Assembly: GCA_030435675.1 (NCBI GenBank)
Contig: CM059624.1
Coordinates: 3,806,769-3,870,768, forward strand
Source: Steinernema hermaphroditum
Taxonomy: Eukaryota > Nematoda > Chromadorea > Rhabditida > Steinernematidae
Direction: 5' to 3'
Length of the DNA: 64,000 nt
Shown: piece after piece, positions 13,899 through 29,079 of the stretch
How positions within the stretch are numbered: position 1 is the first letter of the stretch
How the letters are laid out: the number at the start of each line of letters is the position of its first letter
Position numbers and translations under genes: made by a program
The notes under the pieces: model-generated
Databases searched by the model: none
Seen by the model: the letters and a program-made list of their open reading frames with translations, nothing else
Told to the model about the DNA's origin: nothing

Positions 13899-15765
13899 AA
13901 ATTTAATTAAACATCGACTCGGCCGATGAGTTTCGTGGTCGTAATCGTTTTTTGCTGCCATTTAGCGCCCACAAAAAGGAAATGACGAAAACGCGCAATC
14001 TCGATTTCACGCATAATTGAGTGCACAATAGAGTGACAGGCGTGAGATCCTCTTTAGGATATATGACGAGCCGAATGGAGTCGTCGCCCACTTCCTTTGC
14101 GCTCAGCGCCCATCCGCCGAAACAATCGATCGTGGACCGCCGGGAGCGGGTGCGCGTCTTCGAAGGGCCGAAGACATGTGCTTGTGTGTAATGTATTCAA
14201 TTGGAACATTTGCTTGGGGCCCGGGAGATATATTAGGCCCAGTGTGTGGTTTATGGGCACAATGCGCGGGATATTAGGTCGCTTATGGGGAATGATGGTG
14301 GATGGAGAGGGAGAGGAATGGCCGTTGGGGAGAGGAAAAAATGGGTTTTCAATTAAGATTGCGCGATTGCTTCGCGGATACGCTATTTTGGTGCTGCTGT
14401 ATGAACGAGAAAAAGCCACTGGAAATTGGGTTGCAGAAACAATGCCCGTCAGTCGAAGCTTATGATGGTTATCAAGAAATAAGCAATTCCCTGCTAAGCG
14501 TTATCAGGTAGGTTTAGAATTTTATTTGCGACATCTAACATTAACATGTTGTCGCACCCCAAATCTCACCACCTGTGCCTTGGCTTTTTTTGCGCTCGGT
14601 GTCTGCATCTTTTAATGCCTAGTTTCTTCGTGAACTACCCACTCCACCTCGAAGAAACTACATAATACGATTAGAAAAAAATCGACATCGTATTTCGAAA
14701 AATTTCGCCTCTAGGAGTTCAGGCGCAATGATTCTGAAGAGCCCAAATGCTAGAGGGAGGTTCAACAAAGCGACTAAAGGAGATTCTGCAGGAAAAGTGT
14801 CACCAGATGTCACCAGAAAAGTGTTCACGCTTTATTGCCACCTGGAAAAGTCTTCGAGGCGTACTGTTGACAAAAATTATGTAGAAGTTTACCATTGATA
14901 TCCTCCCATGCCATTCGAATCGTTGTCTTTAACTTCTCTCTGTTCTTGCATTGCTCTCCACTGGCGTAAACCTTCTTCTCAAAGAGCCTCCAAACCGATT
15001 GGATTCAGATCCGCAGAGCGAGCCGACGGTCCGCTGTTTGAGTGTGCATGTATTTTTTGTGAGAACGAGGAAAACATCTACATAAAATAAGGACCCAGTA
15101 GGGTAGCGAAGCCGACATCATCCAATTACGAACGAAACGCGTTCGCGATGAGCCGCATAGACAGTTGAGATTCCACCGGTCTACCGCTTCTAGGGATGCT
15201 ATGTCTTGTGTTTCTTTACAGTTTGCCATGCGGACCACTCTTTTGCAGACATTAATGATGCCGTACGTAAGGCTATGATGGCTCTATTCGAAAGGCCATT
15301 CGCATCAGTGTGTTCAGGATTCTAAGCAATTAAAAGGCGAACTACCAAAGTAACGAGCTAGTGAGGCACAGCGGAAGAAGCACAACCCCCATAAGTCAAT
15401 TTGTGCCTACATTCCATGACTATAACTTTGCTCGATGATTTTTTGCTAATCTCTGCATTCTGAAGTTCTTTCTTGATATGTTTGGTAAAATGATGTGTGA
15501 CCGGTGCTAAATGACCCTCTTTTCCTTAGCTATACTGTACTTTCAATACACCTCAAATTGGCCTCCGAAATCTCGATAAATTATTTTATTTACTCTATAA
15601 ACAAAACGCACATAAATCTCTCAAACATCGCGCTGTCCGATACGGGCAGCACGCGGTCGGAATGAACATTCGTTGGGTTGTCAGGCATGGCAATTCTAGG
15701 ACTGAGAACCTAACCCGTTTGAGGAAAGTGAGTATAGAAGGGACCAGATTGGGGGTGAACCGTCT

Positions 15766-17826
<2,061 letters not shown>

Positions 17827-20800
17827 GGAGACAGATGGCGGTTCACTCAACAAGGATTACCTGGAAGCAAGTATTGATGTGCAACTAAAATAACCTCGAT
17901 ACGCAGCCGGAAGAACATCACATAGCCGCGCTTAGTTTTTGCAAAGCGCGATCCCTTCTGCCCAACAATAGGCCACATTTGCCGACGTATGTACATCTAG
18001 CAGACAAAAGCGGAAATGTGATAGAGCGTAACACGATTTTCACAATACAATGTGTGAAAATGAGCGCCCATTCATGAACGGACACCACTTGTTTTTGCCT
18101 AAGATGCAGCAAAGTCGCTGTTTTTAGCTTGCTTCATAAGCAATGTAACGGAAGACACTTGTAGGAACTATGGCAAGGCTCTTAAAATTTACGAACAAAC
18201 ACTTCTTTCCAGAGTATTGACAAAGTCAGGTCTTCCTAATCCCCATGTAAATCGGCTTAATGACTTCTCGGGACTTCTTCGCCGAAGGCAATTCACCCTC
18301 AGAATCAATATGCTGTGGTATAAGACACACTATGTTGTCAACTTTTGATACCAGACGTACTTTCTCAGTGCATATTAGAGAGAAAATGTGTGACAGAAGA
18401 GCAGAAACTGAAAGGCAAACTCCATTAGAGTAGACCAAAAATCCGGAGCCAAGTGATATTCACGCTTGTTTGTGCACGTAAACTACGATATATAGGTCTG
18501 GCTAATGGTGCTGCCATAACAGAGCCCGCTTCCCACATCCAAACCACACATATCCGCTTGTCGTACTCACCGACCGGAAGTTACGAGCACTATTTCAGAG
18601 ATCTATCACAGGATAGGAGTGCAGTTTCTGCTCGTTTCTGCTCTGCTCAGCTCGGATAAGTTCTGTAGACGGCTCATACGGGAACTGTCAAACACGCAAC
18701 GCTAAGATTGACGCGAGAGTAGGGGTAAACGGCAGGAAATCGCATACCTTTTGACGAGCATAGAGCGCGTGTGGGCAACTGCTCGACTTGGCGTGGTTCA
18801 GGTATCCCATCTTCGACTCAGTTCGCTTCACGGACTCAAAAACTGCCAAATTGGCTTCAAAAGTGCATCGTACAACAAAAAGGATCCATCCGAGAACAGT
18901 TATCAAACATTCAAAAGGAGACCTAGACCTAATAACCGTCACTAATTGCAACCCTTAATCCACTTTATCCTGTCAGCAGCCTATAGAACACTTCTCATTC
19001 TTGTGTCCATCCAAAAAATGTTAAAGCTCACAGAACAGAGGCTCACCGGAAATGTCATATGAAGTGGCACCCACGGGAATCGCGTAACTGCCATAGAATC
19101 GCATAATTTGGAATAAAGCCGTTTCGACCCTTGATCTCAACCGCTCCCTGGGGATCTCGATCTCGACTCAGGGGGACGCTTCAAATCTCAAGGGGGACGG
19201 TCCTATCCCAAAGGGAAAACGGCTTTGTGCCACCGGACAAAGTCGACTTGTCATTCTTTTAATGTAATGTAATTCCCAATGTTTTTGTATGTTTCTTTCT
19301 CGCCATCAAACAAAGATTCGGCGGCAACCAGATCGAAGATCGCGATCGAAACAGAAGACAATGCGTATTCATGCACGGAACTATGGAAAATATTATATGC
19401 TTAATACTTCGCAGGTGAAAGTTCCTTAATATCTGAGCTGGCGGTGGTGGGTAGAACAAATAACAACCAGAGGTCTGAACTGACGGGGTGGACAGCAGTA
19501 ATAGCAGCTGCTCTATCTTTGAAAAGTGACGATCAAGATCAACTGAAAGCGAAGATCGAAAAAACGGAGAAATATTTTTATTTGTCACCGTGAATCATAT
19601 AATATAATCGTAAACTCAGTCTAATGTTGTACGTTACACTCCCATGTTGGACTAAGTGCCAACCAATTCACAGTTTGAGCATCTCACAATACACAAGACG
19701 AAGAACTCCTAAGTGAATAAGCATCTAACGGCCATGTCATCGCTGAAAGCAAGGAACGCGAAAAAGAAGAAGAGTCAGCCGTCTCGACGCTGACTAAGAG
19801 CCCGCGGTTCTGTGGAACGGAAGTGGCGCCGGAAAGCCGCGATGGGCTGTTGCAAAGATCACACAGATTACGCGAGCAATTATGCAAAGGAGCACGCGAC
19901 CTCAAGCATTTCCATAACAATAGGGCCATTTGCCCATAATTAAGGGAGCAAAGCGACACGGCGACAAGAGAATGAGGCTGATCGATCGTTTCCTTTCATG
20001 GAATCATAGTACATTCGATCAATATTTCACATGAAAAGAGAGCATACGTAACAGAGGACGGATAACGCACTATGGCGACAAAACGTCGTTGCGAGACAGA
20101 ACGGAGTGCACATTCCAGTCAAAACCGTAAATTACGTCAACGCACAATGGTCGTTTGAGAAGCTGGGCGGCTGTATCCTCTAGCGGAACGGACACGTGTC
20201 ACACTCCCGGCGCTTGCAAGTGCAAACAGAGCGTGTGCGTGACTGAGTTTTGTGCACAGGCTCCGTGGGAACTGTGATACGAATGTGCCTCATTCGTTAA
20301 ACAGCCGAAGCGTTTGAAGGTTTCCGGTTTTCCAAAGGTTAAAAAGGGCGCTCAACCTTTATTATATCCTGTATTTTGCTCCGACAAAGACAATTGAAGG
20401 TCAAAAACACAAAAGATAATTGTTGTTACTTTTTGGGGCATTGTAATTCACGTTACAGTTTGGAAATAAAGTGTTCTGTACCGTAAATATAAAGAATCGT
20501 AAGCAGGAAGAGTGCATATGTTTAAGGAGAGAGCCACGATGAAAATTAATACAAAAGTTATCATCTATGATGAGAACAGTTTTGAAATCGATCACTTTAA
20601 GGTCCAATGGAAAGTGATATTATTCAAGGGGTACCATAGACCTCACTTCGTTTGAGTTGCACAACTACTAGGTTTTACAATGGTGCTATACCTCACTTAC
20701 AGATCTTAAGAAAGTAGGATATCGTTGCGAACTCCAGGGAAATTCAAAACCGCGAAAAGATGGCATTTCTATGGACTTCCCTGTCATTACAAAGATCCCC

Positions 20801-23800
20801 TAAGACGGATCAGTGTTTGTTTTTGTAAGACATATGGTGAAGTAGCACACGACGAAGATAGGAAACTGAAGTTTTTTACTATGCTATGCGACTGATAGAG
20901 AATTGAATGAAGCGGCGTGCCATTTTTTACAAAGTTCACTGTGACTTTTTTGATAACATGACAGCTATACAGGGAACGGGAGAGGATGGTCCGCTTCCGC
21001 GGGGAGAGCCATTCGAACAATCTGTTTACGAAGAGCTGCATAAACAGATTATCAGTGACATATCACCGGATTAGCGTATGCGGCGAACAAAAACAAACGG
21101 ACGCAGACATAAACGAGACAATTATTCAGTTCCAAAAGGCTATTGTGTACACTAACGTCATGAATTATGCAGAGCGCTGTGTCTCAGCCTGTACAAGACG
21201 TGAGTTAATGAAAATTGAAACGTCCAGTGGTTTGACCCAAGAGAGTGCCAAAGAACGCAGCATGAGAAGCTGATTCCGGAACAAGCAGGTGGTAAAAGAA
21301 TCACTTTCCACGCACTAATGCACTAATAACGATAAGAGAGGACTAATAAGATAAGAGGCGAGTCAGAACACTGTCACTTCTAGAAGGGAGCTGTTCCGCA
21401 ACATCGACCTTACGGAGTAATCTTCTGATCAACGCGCTCTCCTATAGAAAAAAAAACAAAAGGCGCCTTTTGGAAGGGCAAAATAATCATCTCGCACTTT
21501 TTGTCAAAACGCTGCCGTTCACCAATGTTCACTTTTCTGACGGGGCATAAGGCTGTTTAAGCGTGCCTTTTTGCGCGTGTCGGAATTTAGGTGTACCTTT
21601 ATAGGAAACACGGAAATTTCGCGATGATCCTTTTGGAAAATGTGTGTAACGAAGATACAGTTTTCAAGTTGGCTCATGCAGTGTATGCTACAAAATGTGG
21701 TAGGTTTATCATGTTGCAATTTATCTGGCCGAAAATAAATAAATAAATTATACAAAAAGAGGTATGGAAAAGAACGTTAGTGCTTAAAAAGGAGCATAAT
21801 GGCAGTGCAAAATACATATCGGCATCGCCTATGTACACGGCTAGTCGTTGTTTTGCAATTGCCATAGCGTCATTGAAATAATCATCGCATCTTAATCACC
21901 CTATCTATGGAGAATGGCATAGAAAATGCTATATTATTAGCGACAGCTTGCTGAAAATAGCCGTTAACGGCTTGGACATTCAAAGGGGATGCCGTGCATG
22001 TGTGCAGTGAAAAAGAATGTTTCCATTGACTAATGTCAATAACAATATATAAATGCCTCAATAAGGAAGAGATTCGTTCTTCGTGGGATTCGCACCCACC
22101 ATCAGACAGCTTGCAAGCTACATTAACTGCCCATAACAGGCAGCTGCTGTGTTTGTCAACGTATGTCGAAGATTTAGATCTTTACCTCTATTTATATAAC
22201 CAGGTTGCCTAGCCCTCTTATTCAGAGAAGCGCCGATACTTTGATAGTTTGCTAGATGCATATAGGCTTCCTAGTCCCCAAAGTTTCAATCTCATTGGTT
22301 TGTCCCATTAGGTGTGGTAATGAGAAAATCGAAACCGTTACTTTTGTAACATGTCATTATAGTATTGTCAAGTCAAGTCCCCTTATAAATATCATACAAG
22401 GGCAGTAGGGCACAATTTATTGAAATAGCGCAGAAATAGGCACTTATTCACAAATGCAAAAAATGCTTATATTCGGGGAAGTCGCTTCACGTAAATTCAA
22501 AAGCAATGTACAATAGACGCGGTTTGTTTGTTTTCATTTTTAAACTAAGCAGATAAAAAGATCACCGTAATGTAAACAATAAACTAAAAAGAGCAGTGAA
22601 TCGAGAGAACTGTTATGGTGCGAAGCATCATGAAATATGAACACAACGGAAATGTCATTAATCGCGCAGTACAGTGGCCGTTTCCGTTCTTAGAAACTCA
22701 TAACGGATCACCGCGCGATTGCGCTCGCGGCACGGTTCGCTCCATCGCCCGTTTCGATCAATCTCTAAAACAGTATGTGACAGAAGCGCGTCTAAGAAAC
22801 AGACAACGGGCAACACGGTGAGACACGTCAGACAGATAGACGGACCGCGGCGGAATTCAAGCGATCGGCCACACCTCCGCAGCGCGCGTTCATCGATCGC
22901 CTACCGCCCACGACCTAATTCGCCGGTCGTCCTTTCGTTTTTGCAGTTCGCCGATTCGATTAGGCAAACAAAGTGAGCGCGACGCTCGATTTGAGCGACG
23001 CATCCCCTCATTTATTGTTCCAAAAATTCACTTCCCCTCGCGCCAATAAACGCCTTCTTTTCCGCACGTCTCCTCCGGCGACTACTTGAGTTGCAAATTG
23101 ACAATTTGTGGACGAGAAACGCAGAAAAACGGGAAAACAAATTTCTCATGTTTTCGCTTCTTAGGGCCGCGTTCGTCTTTTTTGAAGACTGCTCAGCTGA
23201 GCGACGCAAAATCTCATTCATATTTACGTGTGCCAATAGCCGGAGGCGATCGTTCAACCGAGTAATCGAAGTAGGTTTATGTGGGAAATAATTGCTTGGA
23301 AATGGCCGAATTTCTGCTGGCTAATGCGCGAAATAATGGGCTGTTGAAATCTGAGGATGGAGGCGAATACAGGAAGCAAATGACTCATGCTACTGAGCTA
23401 TTCTGTTCAAGAATGAATTAAACATTGAGTGGTGAGGAGGGTCTTGTTGCCTCCGCATATGCATAGCCTAATCGTCGAAGGTCCCGTCCGTTTGAATTCA
23501 GAAGAGGTATACGATCAGGGTCTGGAAGTCCATTGAACAGCTCTTAATGACACACTTAGTAATTTTTGTTATTCCGAGGAAATGGTTGTTTGCAATGAAG
23601 CGGAACCTCGTAGTAAAGCTGTGAAAAACAAGAAAAAAGAACACATATTGGCCATAACACACTCTGTTTTCAGAGAAAAGGTCAGTTTCTGAAGGAGCGG
23701 ATAACAACGAAGACAGGAGACACGTCATGACTCAAATTAAATATGCACAGCCAAATAAGTACAAAACCAAAAAGGGGCGCTCCCACTAATGTACTTACTC

Positions 23801-25927
23801 CCTCATAAGTTAGTAACCAGGGAACAAATTTGATAACTCGTAGTCGTAACCACAAAAGGAACATTTGTGAGATGCTCAATGAAAACCGTCTCGATAATGT
23901 TGATCCATGTTTGTGCTAAAAGTATTGGACGATAATCTAAAAAACACAAAACACGAGTCCATATTGAACATCAGAATATCGCTAAGGTATGTATGCTGTT
24001 GGTGTATGGAATCAACAAGAGATTTGAATTTCCTATGACCGAGAACTTGTGATCTTTATACTGACCTAAAATAATTTTCGAAATGTTGTCTTTCTCACGA
24101 CATCGTTTCAGATAGTGCATGTTGTGCTCAGGTAAAAAAGACTTGCGTGCCACCAACGGGAACTTTTCCACAGTGGGATGAGATCATGCTATAGCTGTTA
24201 AACTGGAAAGATGCAGACCACTGAAGCTAGCAACCAAGAAGCAAATTTGATAAGTCGTTGCGTGAAACCTCAAAGGAAAGTTTGTGACAAACAGTTCATT
24301 TGCTTAACGATCTCGACTTTGGTCTCGATGTATTGTCTCGACAAATTAGACCCATATTCTTGCTAAAAGTCTCTGCTTGATGAGTATGCACGATGCAAAA
24401 TAAAAGCGAGCCCACGTGCAAGTATTACTTTACTCGTTGCTTTCCGTTATCACTAGAATATCGTTTATGTATACATAAACATAGGTTCTGTCGGTAGATA
24501 TGACTACCCAGAAGTTTGGAATTCTTAGATTCTGTGACAAACAACTTGTGATCTTCATCCCCCCAGTGACCTGGTACTGAATATTTGCTAAAAGGTATGT
24601 ATCTCATGTGTGCAGTCAATGGCTTCCAATGCAAATTTCGAGCTGTCACTCTCAATCCACAGTCCTTCTTCAGGACATCGTAGTTTAGAGAAAAGTGCAT
24701 GTTGCGGTCGGAAGATACGTAACTTCTACATGTGTCGCCAACAAGAATGTCCTTGTTATGGAGGTAGACTTCGATTGTCTATAAGCTTCTAAAAAGTGTA
24801 TTTCCAACTACTGCTCTATTGAACCATTTGGAAACGTTCTAATTTAAAGAAAGCGAACGTAACTCTACCCATGTATTTGAGATTCTTGTTTAAGACATCG
24901 TTAGACAGAAGGAAATGTGGGTTCTCCCTTTGCTCAACTCATACCCTATACATGATTAATCTCGCTAATCTAAATATCGCATGATACGAATCCCTGGTGC
25001 AGCTCTTTAAATCCTGCAAGTCTCAAGTCCCTGTTTTATGATGCTCTGTGAAGATATGATTCCCACCGACAATACAACTCTATCAATAGTGAGTCCGCAC
25101 CACATACTAGTTGCAGGAGAGAATTGCGAGGTTGGACACAGAATGTGAATGTAATAAAGCGCTATTTCTTGTCGTTATTCATATGTTAACCATGTTGAAC
25201 TGGCGAGAATTCTTTAACATACACGCCCAATTTCCGAGAACAAGCAGGTGGCCAGTAAAGGACAAGGTGATTGTTAGAATTTGACTCCACATGATGGAGT
25301 CCGTTACACGATAATAGCTCTTATCTCTTATTTAATGTTATCGGTCTCAAAGGGGAGAAATGTTTGTGTGAGAGGTTACCGAAAACAATGTAATTCAGCA
25401 CGCCTTTCACAAAGCTACACCGCATCAATACAGTACAGATATCAACGAAATGTTAAAGACCAATGGGAACAATGATGTTCTTAGAGTAAGTGAACGAAAA
25501 TCGGATCAACCGGAAATCCGATCTCATCAACAATGACCGACTACGACGCCATCCAAGAGCGCCAACTGTCTTCATGATTAAGCGATCGATTATCGGACGT
25601 TATCCCCATCCTTCCTCGCTCAGCACAAATTAGCTTTTATTTGCGGGCTTCCTGTTTCCTCTAATCGGATTGAGCTCGCTCGTTCCTTCGGAATCCTTTC
25701 GGCGCATCGTTTCTCCTAATTGGATGCCCGATTGGGCGCCGCTTATTGTCTCTCGGCCTCTTCCGATCGGTGGCAAGGGGCGCGTTGTGCAATGTTGCTG
25801 GAAATAGGATCGAGAAGATATAGAGGATAGAAAGCTGGAAAGGCAAAGAACTGGTTTCAGTCAACGATCGTCAGAATATCGGGTTGACGGATTACAGAAG
25901 ACCTGCGAAAGCGTGTGGACGACTCCC
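17827..25927. other. 8-kb stretch without a supportable gene
   Basis: No open frame here could be extended across splice sites or resembles a known family. It contains decayed direct repeats (23.8-25.0 kb, separate entry) and a GGGGACGGTC-rich motif block at about 19120-19215 bounded by AAGCCGTTTCG and its rough inverse AAACGGCTT; a similar block is at 48450-48590. A T-arm-like sequence at 22083-22099 is discussed under rejected items. Confidence 0.4.
23800..25000. repeat. Divergent direct repeats, probably decayed gene copies
   Basis: The segment near 23815-23870 (ACAAATTTGATAACTCG, then AGGAACATTTGTGA) matches 24231-24286 (GCAAATTTGATAAGTCG, then AGGAAAGTTTGTGA). Further along, AACTTGTGATCTTTATACTGACCT near 24045 matches near 24542, and GACATCGT followed by GTGCATGTTG near 24101 matches 24676 and, more weakly, 24895. 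On the minus strand the best preserved copy reads HFSLNYDVLKKDCGLRV and GDEDHKLFVTESKNSKLLG, with a degraded counterpart containing KDHKFSVIGNSNLL. I read this as two or three tandem copies of a former gene, now broken. The family is not recognised. Confidence 0.5.
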
Positions 25928-28900
25928 CTATGGACAACTGTCAAGCATCAAGGAGTTCCCAGGTAAATCACCAATCTCCTGCAGAAAATCTGCCGTGAGG
26001 CTAGGTTCCTCGTGCACGACTTGTGATCCAGATGCGACAACGTGATGCGAGAAGTCCCGAGCTTTTCACAGAAAAGAAACTGTCAGAGGAGATAGCCGAA
26101 TCCAGGCCCCCTGAGAAACAAAGGATCTCTAACAGCCTATCCGATGAGGCCGGATGCACAAACAACAACGGATAAATAAGCAACAGACTATCTCTGTCCG
26201 ATATGCATGTCTATCGCAGCCATAAAAACCAAAGAAAAATGTTAAACACTAGACACAACACAACGAAACTTATACCTTCCACCTTCCAGGACATTGTACG
26301 CATCGATTGTGGGTTATCGGTCGGATCAAGTACAGCTTTCAATCTCCTCTGCCATTGAAGAACATCGTTCTCCGCCTAATAAAAATATGTAACTACAGTG
26401 GGAACACATCGACCTGCTTACTGTTTTGTTAGGCAGTGGGTTTTCATTATTTCTTTCTTGAGAGTAGCTATGCGATTTTGTGTCATAGCAAGAGCCTGCA
26501 AATGAAAGGTCATATGTATGTTTACATTGTGACAGCGAACACTATATTGCTCATCAGCACGAATCTTAAACCAGTTCATTCACCTTTCTTTCTCGATGTC
26601 GATTAGCGGTTCGGCGATAGAGTTGACGACAGCTTTCGTCAAGCCTTCGTCTGCCATTTCCTGCGCAGTATAGCTGTGTTCCTTGTGATGTAGTGCTATG
26701 CACTCTCCGCAAAGCTAAAATTTATTTGTGTTTCACATTATTAGCTGCAGCTGCATCATACATTTAGGACCTGGCAACTGCTGCAATGGAACACCGTCCT
26801 CTTATTATACAGCTCGTTACAGTTTGAACACTCGAAAGGCTGGCCTTTCTGTTGTTTCTGTCGAAGTGCTTCAACCAATTCTTAAATGATGAGAAATTAA
26901 CAAAGACGCCAAAGAAGCTATGGCTAGTCCAAGATTACTGTGCTTTGGAGAAGTCTGCCATCTCTTCGAATATTATCGAAGGGTACAGCCAAGGTATACA
27001 TATTGTGATCTAATGTTGACCTCTTGTATCACTTATCACTGATATTCTGAGTGTAAAGGAGCAAGTGTTAATCGGATAAAGAGAAGAAAGGCCAAAATGT
27101 CCTGTAAAGAATTCTTGTCCGTTGCAGTTATGAACTTGCAAATAAATGGACTCGGTGGGACTTTCTGGGTCTTTTTTTTCCACATTTGGCCTGTATTTCC
27201 GTGAAGTAGAAACAAGAGTCGTCGCTATGTGGGCATGGTAGCTGTCAGTCAACAATTCTTACCACAAGAAGACTATACACGACCATACAGGGTGTTCCAT
27301 AAGTTCTGTAACGCCTAAAAATGGCTATATCTCGACGAAAATCCAACGGATTCGCGTGAAAATTGATACACCTATAAAAGAGAACTAGGAGAACAATTAT
27401 CTATAACGATTAATTGAAATCGCCACATTCAGTGGGAGAAAAGGCTTCAAGGAATTTTTTACAATTCTTCGTCGTGGCCACGAGCCGTCGTGGCCACGAC
27501 GGCTCCAGAGATCGCTTCAGACTGTTTAAGCTAGTGTGCTGGATTCGCGAGACTTCACTCTCCAAGAATCCATAGATGGCATAGTCCAGTGGGCTCAGGT
27601 CGGCGCTAATGAAGGGCCACATGTCCTTACCCCACTAACTTGGGGCAGATCTGATTCGCGACCTCCATCGATATTTTCGGTCCATGCGCCGGAATCAACT
27701 CTTTCTGGAACACCTAATTATCGTTTTTAAAGTGTTCCTAAGTGAATCTTGCCACATATGCCTTCAAATTCCATTCTTGATAGATTTTCAAATCAATCCT
27801 GACCCCTTTTTGGATAAAAACGGGTTTCGTTTGGCCCATCCCGCATATTTTAGCGCATACCATGACGGGCTTCGATGGGAAATGTTTCCTTTTGAACTCA
27901 ACAGATCGAGAAGAGCCTGCCTCATGGAAAACTCACTCGTTATGCTGATTTGGGAATAATTTAATCGAAAAAATTAATTGATCCGTGAACAGGAGTCAAC
28001 GAATTTCTTTGCTCGTGGCCACGGCTATCAGACTCTTCCATTTTTCCCTTCTATACTTCTTTCTGTAATGCGTCGGCACGTGTCCAGTGGATTTTCTGGG
28101 CGAGATTAGCTTCAGGATATCGTTCACTACGGATGGTTTCAATATTTTTGGAGTCCAACGCCATTTTTCTTATGTATCACTCCGGATTTCGCTCAAATCG
28201 CTTCTTCACAGCTTAAATCATCAATCTGGTTCGCGCACTCTTCGGTCTTTCACTTCTAGGACTAGGTTCTATGAATTTCGCGGCTTCATAAAGGCGCAGA
28301 AGTCGTTTCGCTGCCGTACAAGCTTTCCGCGAGCCAGATTCAGCAACTTTCCAATGTCCGATTTTGACCGCCTTCCGCGAAATACGAAACGGTTGCGAAA
28401 CTCTTTTCTTTGGAGGCCATGACAAATTCTTATAATATTGCGGAATATCAGGGAAACAGTGATATGAGATAAAAAAGGGCCAAGAAAAATGCAGTAAACG
28501 TCAAAATAAGTGAAAAGCAAAAAAAATCAACTCAAAACACACATTTTGAAATCCGTTACAGAACTTATGGAATACCTTGTATATATACACCATCGCAATC
28601 TCGAGGTGCCAGAAAAATGACCATCAAAATAGAATAGGTCGCCAAATTGAGAATGAATATGAATGAGAAGCTATAATTTATAGCCTGCAGCTGGAATTCA
28701 CAAACGTCAACACATCAAAATAGAATAGGTCGCCAAATTGAGAATGAATATCAAAATCAAAATATGGGCCAAGAAAAATGCAGTAAACTATTTGGAATCT
28801 ATCTGACACTAAGTGCTATGAACTTAGCTTTCATATAAACAGACTGTTAAACTTACCTTTCAGATCCCAGTTCTTTGGAAGTCTTTGTCCTGCACTAATG

Positions 28901-29079
28901 GTAGCCTTTGCACAACACTTTGGACACGATATTGTTGGTCCATTTGCAATTTCGATAATGCGGCCTTCGCAATCCAAGCACACGGAGTGTCCACAGGGAA
29001 ATACCTTCGGTTCATCTAACATATCCTTGCATACCGAACACTCCACTATATACATGAAAGCACTGTTGCTTCCCTTCAT
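25928..29079 (-). CDS. RING finger / B-box (TRIM-like) protein
   Basis: Likely E3 ubiquitin ligase. The first exon, 29079-28857, holds a complete C3HC4 RING: CSVCKDMLDEPKVFPCGH, CLDCEGR and CPKCCAK. Exon 26880-26771 (CSNCNELYNKRTVFHCSSCQ) and exon 26714-26584 (LCGECIALHHKEHS) make a B-box-like zinc site. Next come exon 26375-26276 and the last exon 26061-25928, ending in LDSCP and stop. Between 26584 and 26375 the phases are ambiguous. A good acceptor at 26496 opens a coiled-coil-like exon (26495-26422, TQNRIATLKKEIMK), but its best frame does not fit its neighbours. A weaker internal acceptor in the same stretch, giving a 31-nt exon, keeps everything open. The intron 26881-28856 contains a dead mariner. 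An acceptor (GCTTTTTAG) 24 bases before the ATG may be a trans-splice site or an upstream intron end. No NHL or SPRY domain follows. Confidence 0.8.
27288..28579 (-). mobile_element. Degenerate Tc1/mariner-type transposon (1292 bp)
   Basis: The terminal inverted repeats CAGGGTGTTCCATAAGTTCT (left) and the reverse complement of the right end CAAGGTATTCCATAAGTTCT match over about 26 bases with two differences. TA dinucleotides flank both ends, as expected for a TA target duplication. The minus strand retains broken transposase pieces. Near 27570 it reads ADLSPLDYAIYGFLESEV, matching the region around the last catalytic aspartate of mariner transposases, and N-terminal helix-turn-helix-like pieces lie near 28213-28425. 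Frameshifts and stops separate them, so it is inactive. It sits in the large intron of the RING/B-box gene in the same orientation. The size is typical of mariner (about 1.3 kb). Confidence 0.9.

Larger units (their letters stand above)
12019..15765. other. Intergenic region, mostly without recognisable genes
   Basis: Apart from the possible exon at 13741-13898 and a 19-bp tandem repeat at 13137-13190, I see nothing coding. Around 13020-13330 a short phrase recurs several times in both orientations (versions of TGAGGCGGACATYTC next to TTTTCAGCT), suggesting a decayed dispersed repeat. The end near 15600-15765 should hold the 3' UTR of the mannosidase. Confidence 0.4.

Noticed and set aside
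22070..22145. Possible tRNA on the minus strand (T-arm-like GTGGGTGCGAATCCCAC)
   Set aside because: No acceptor stem, D arm or convincing anticodon stem forms around it; at most a fragment.
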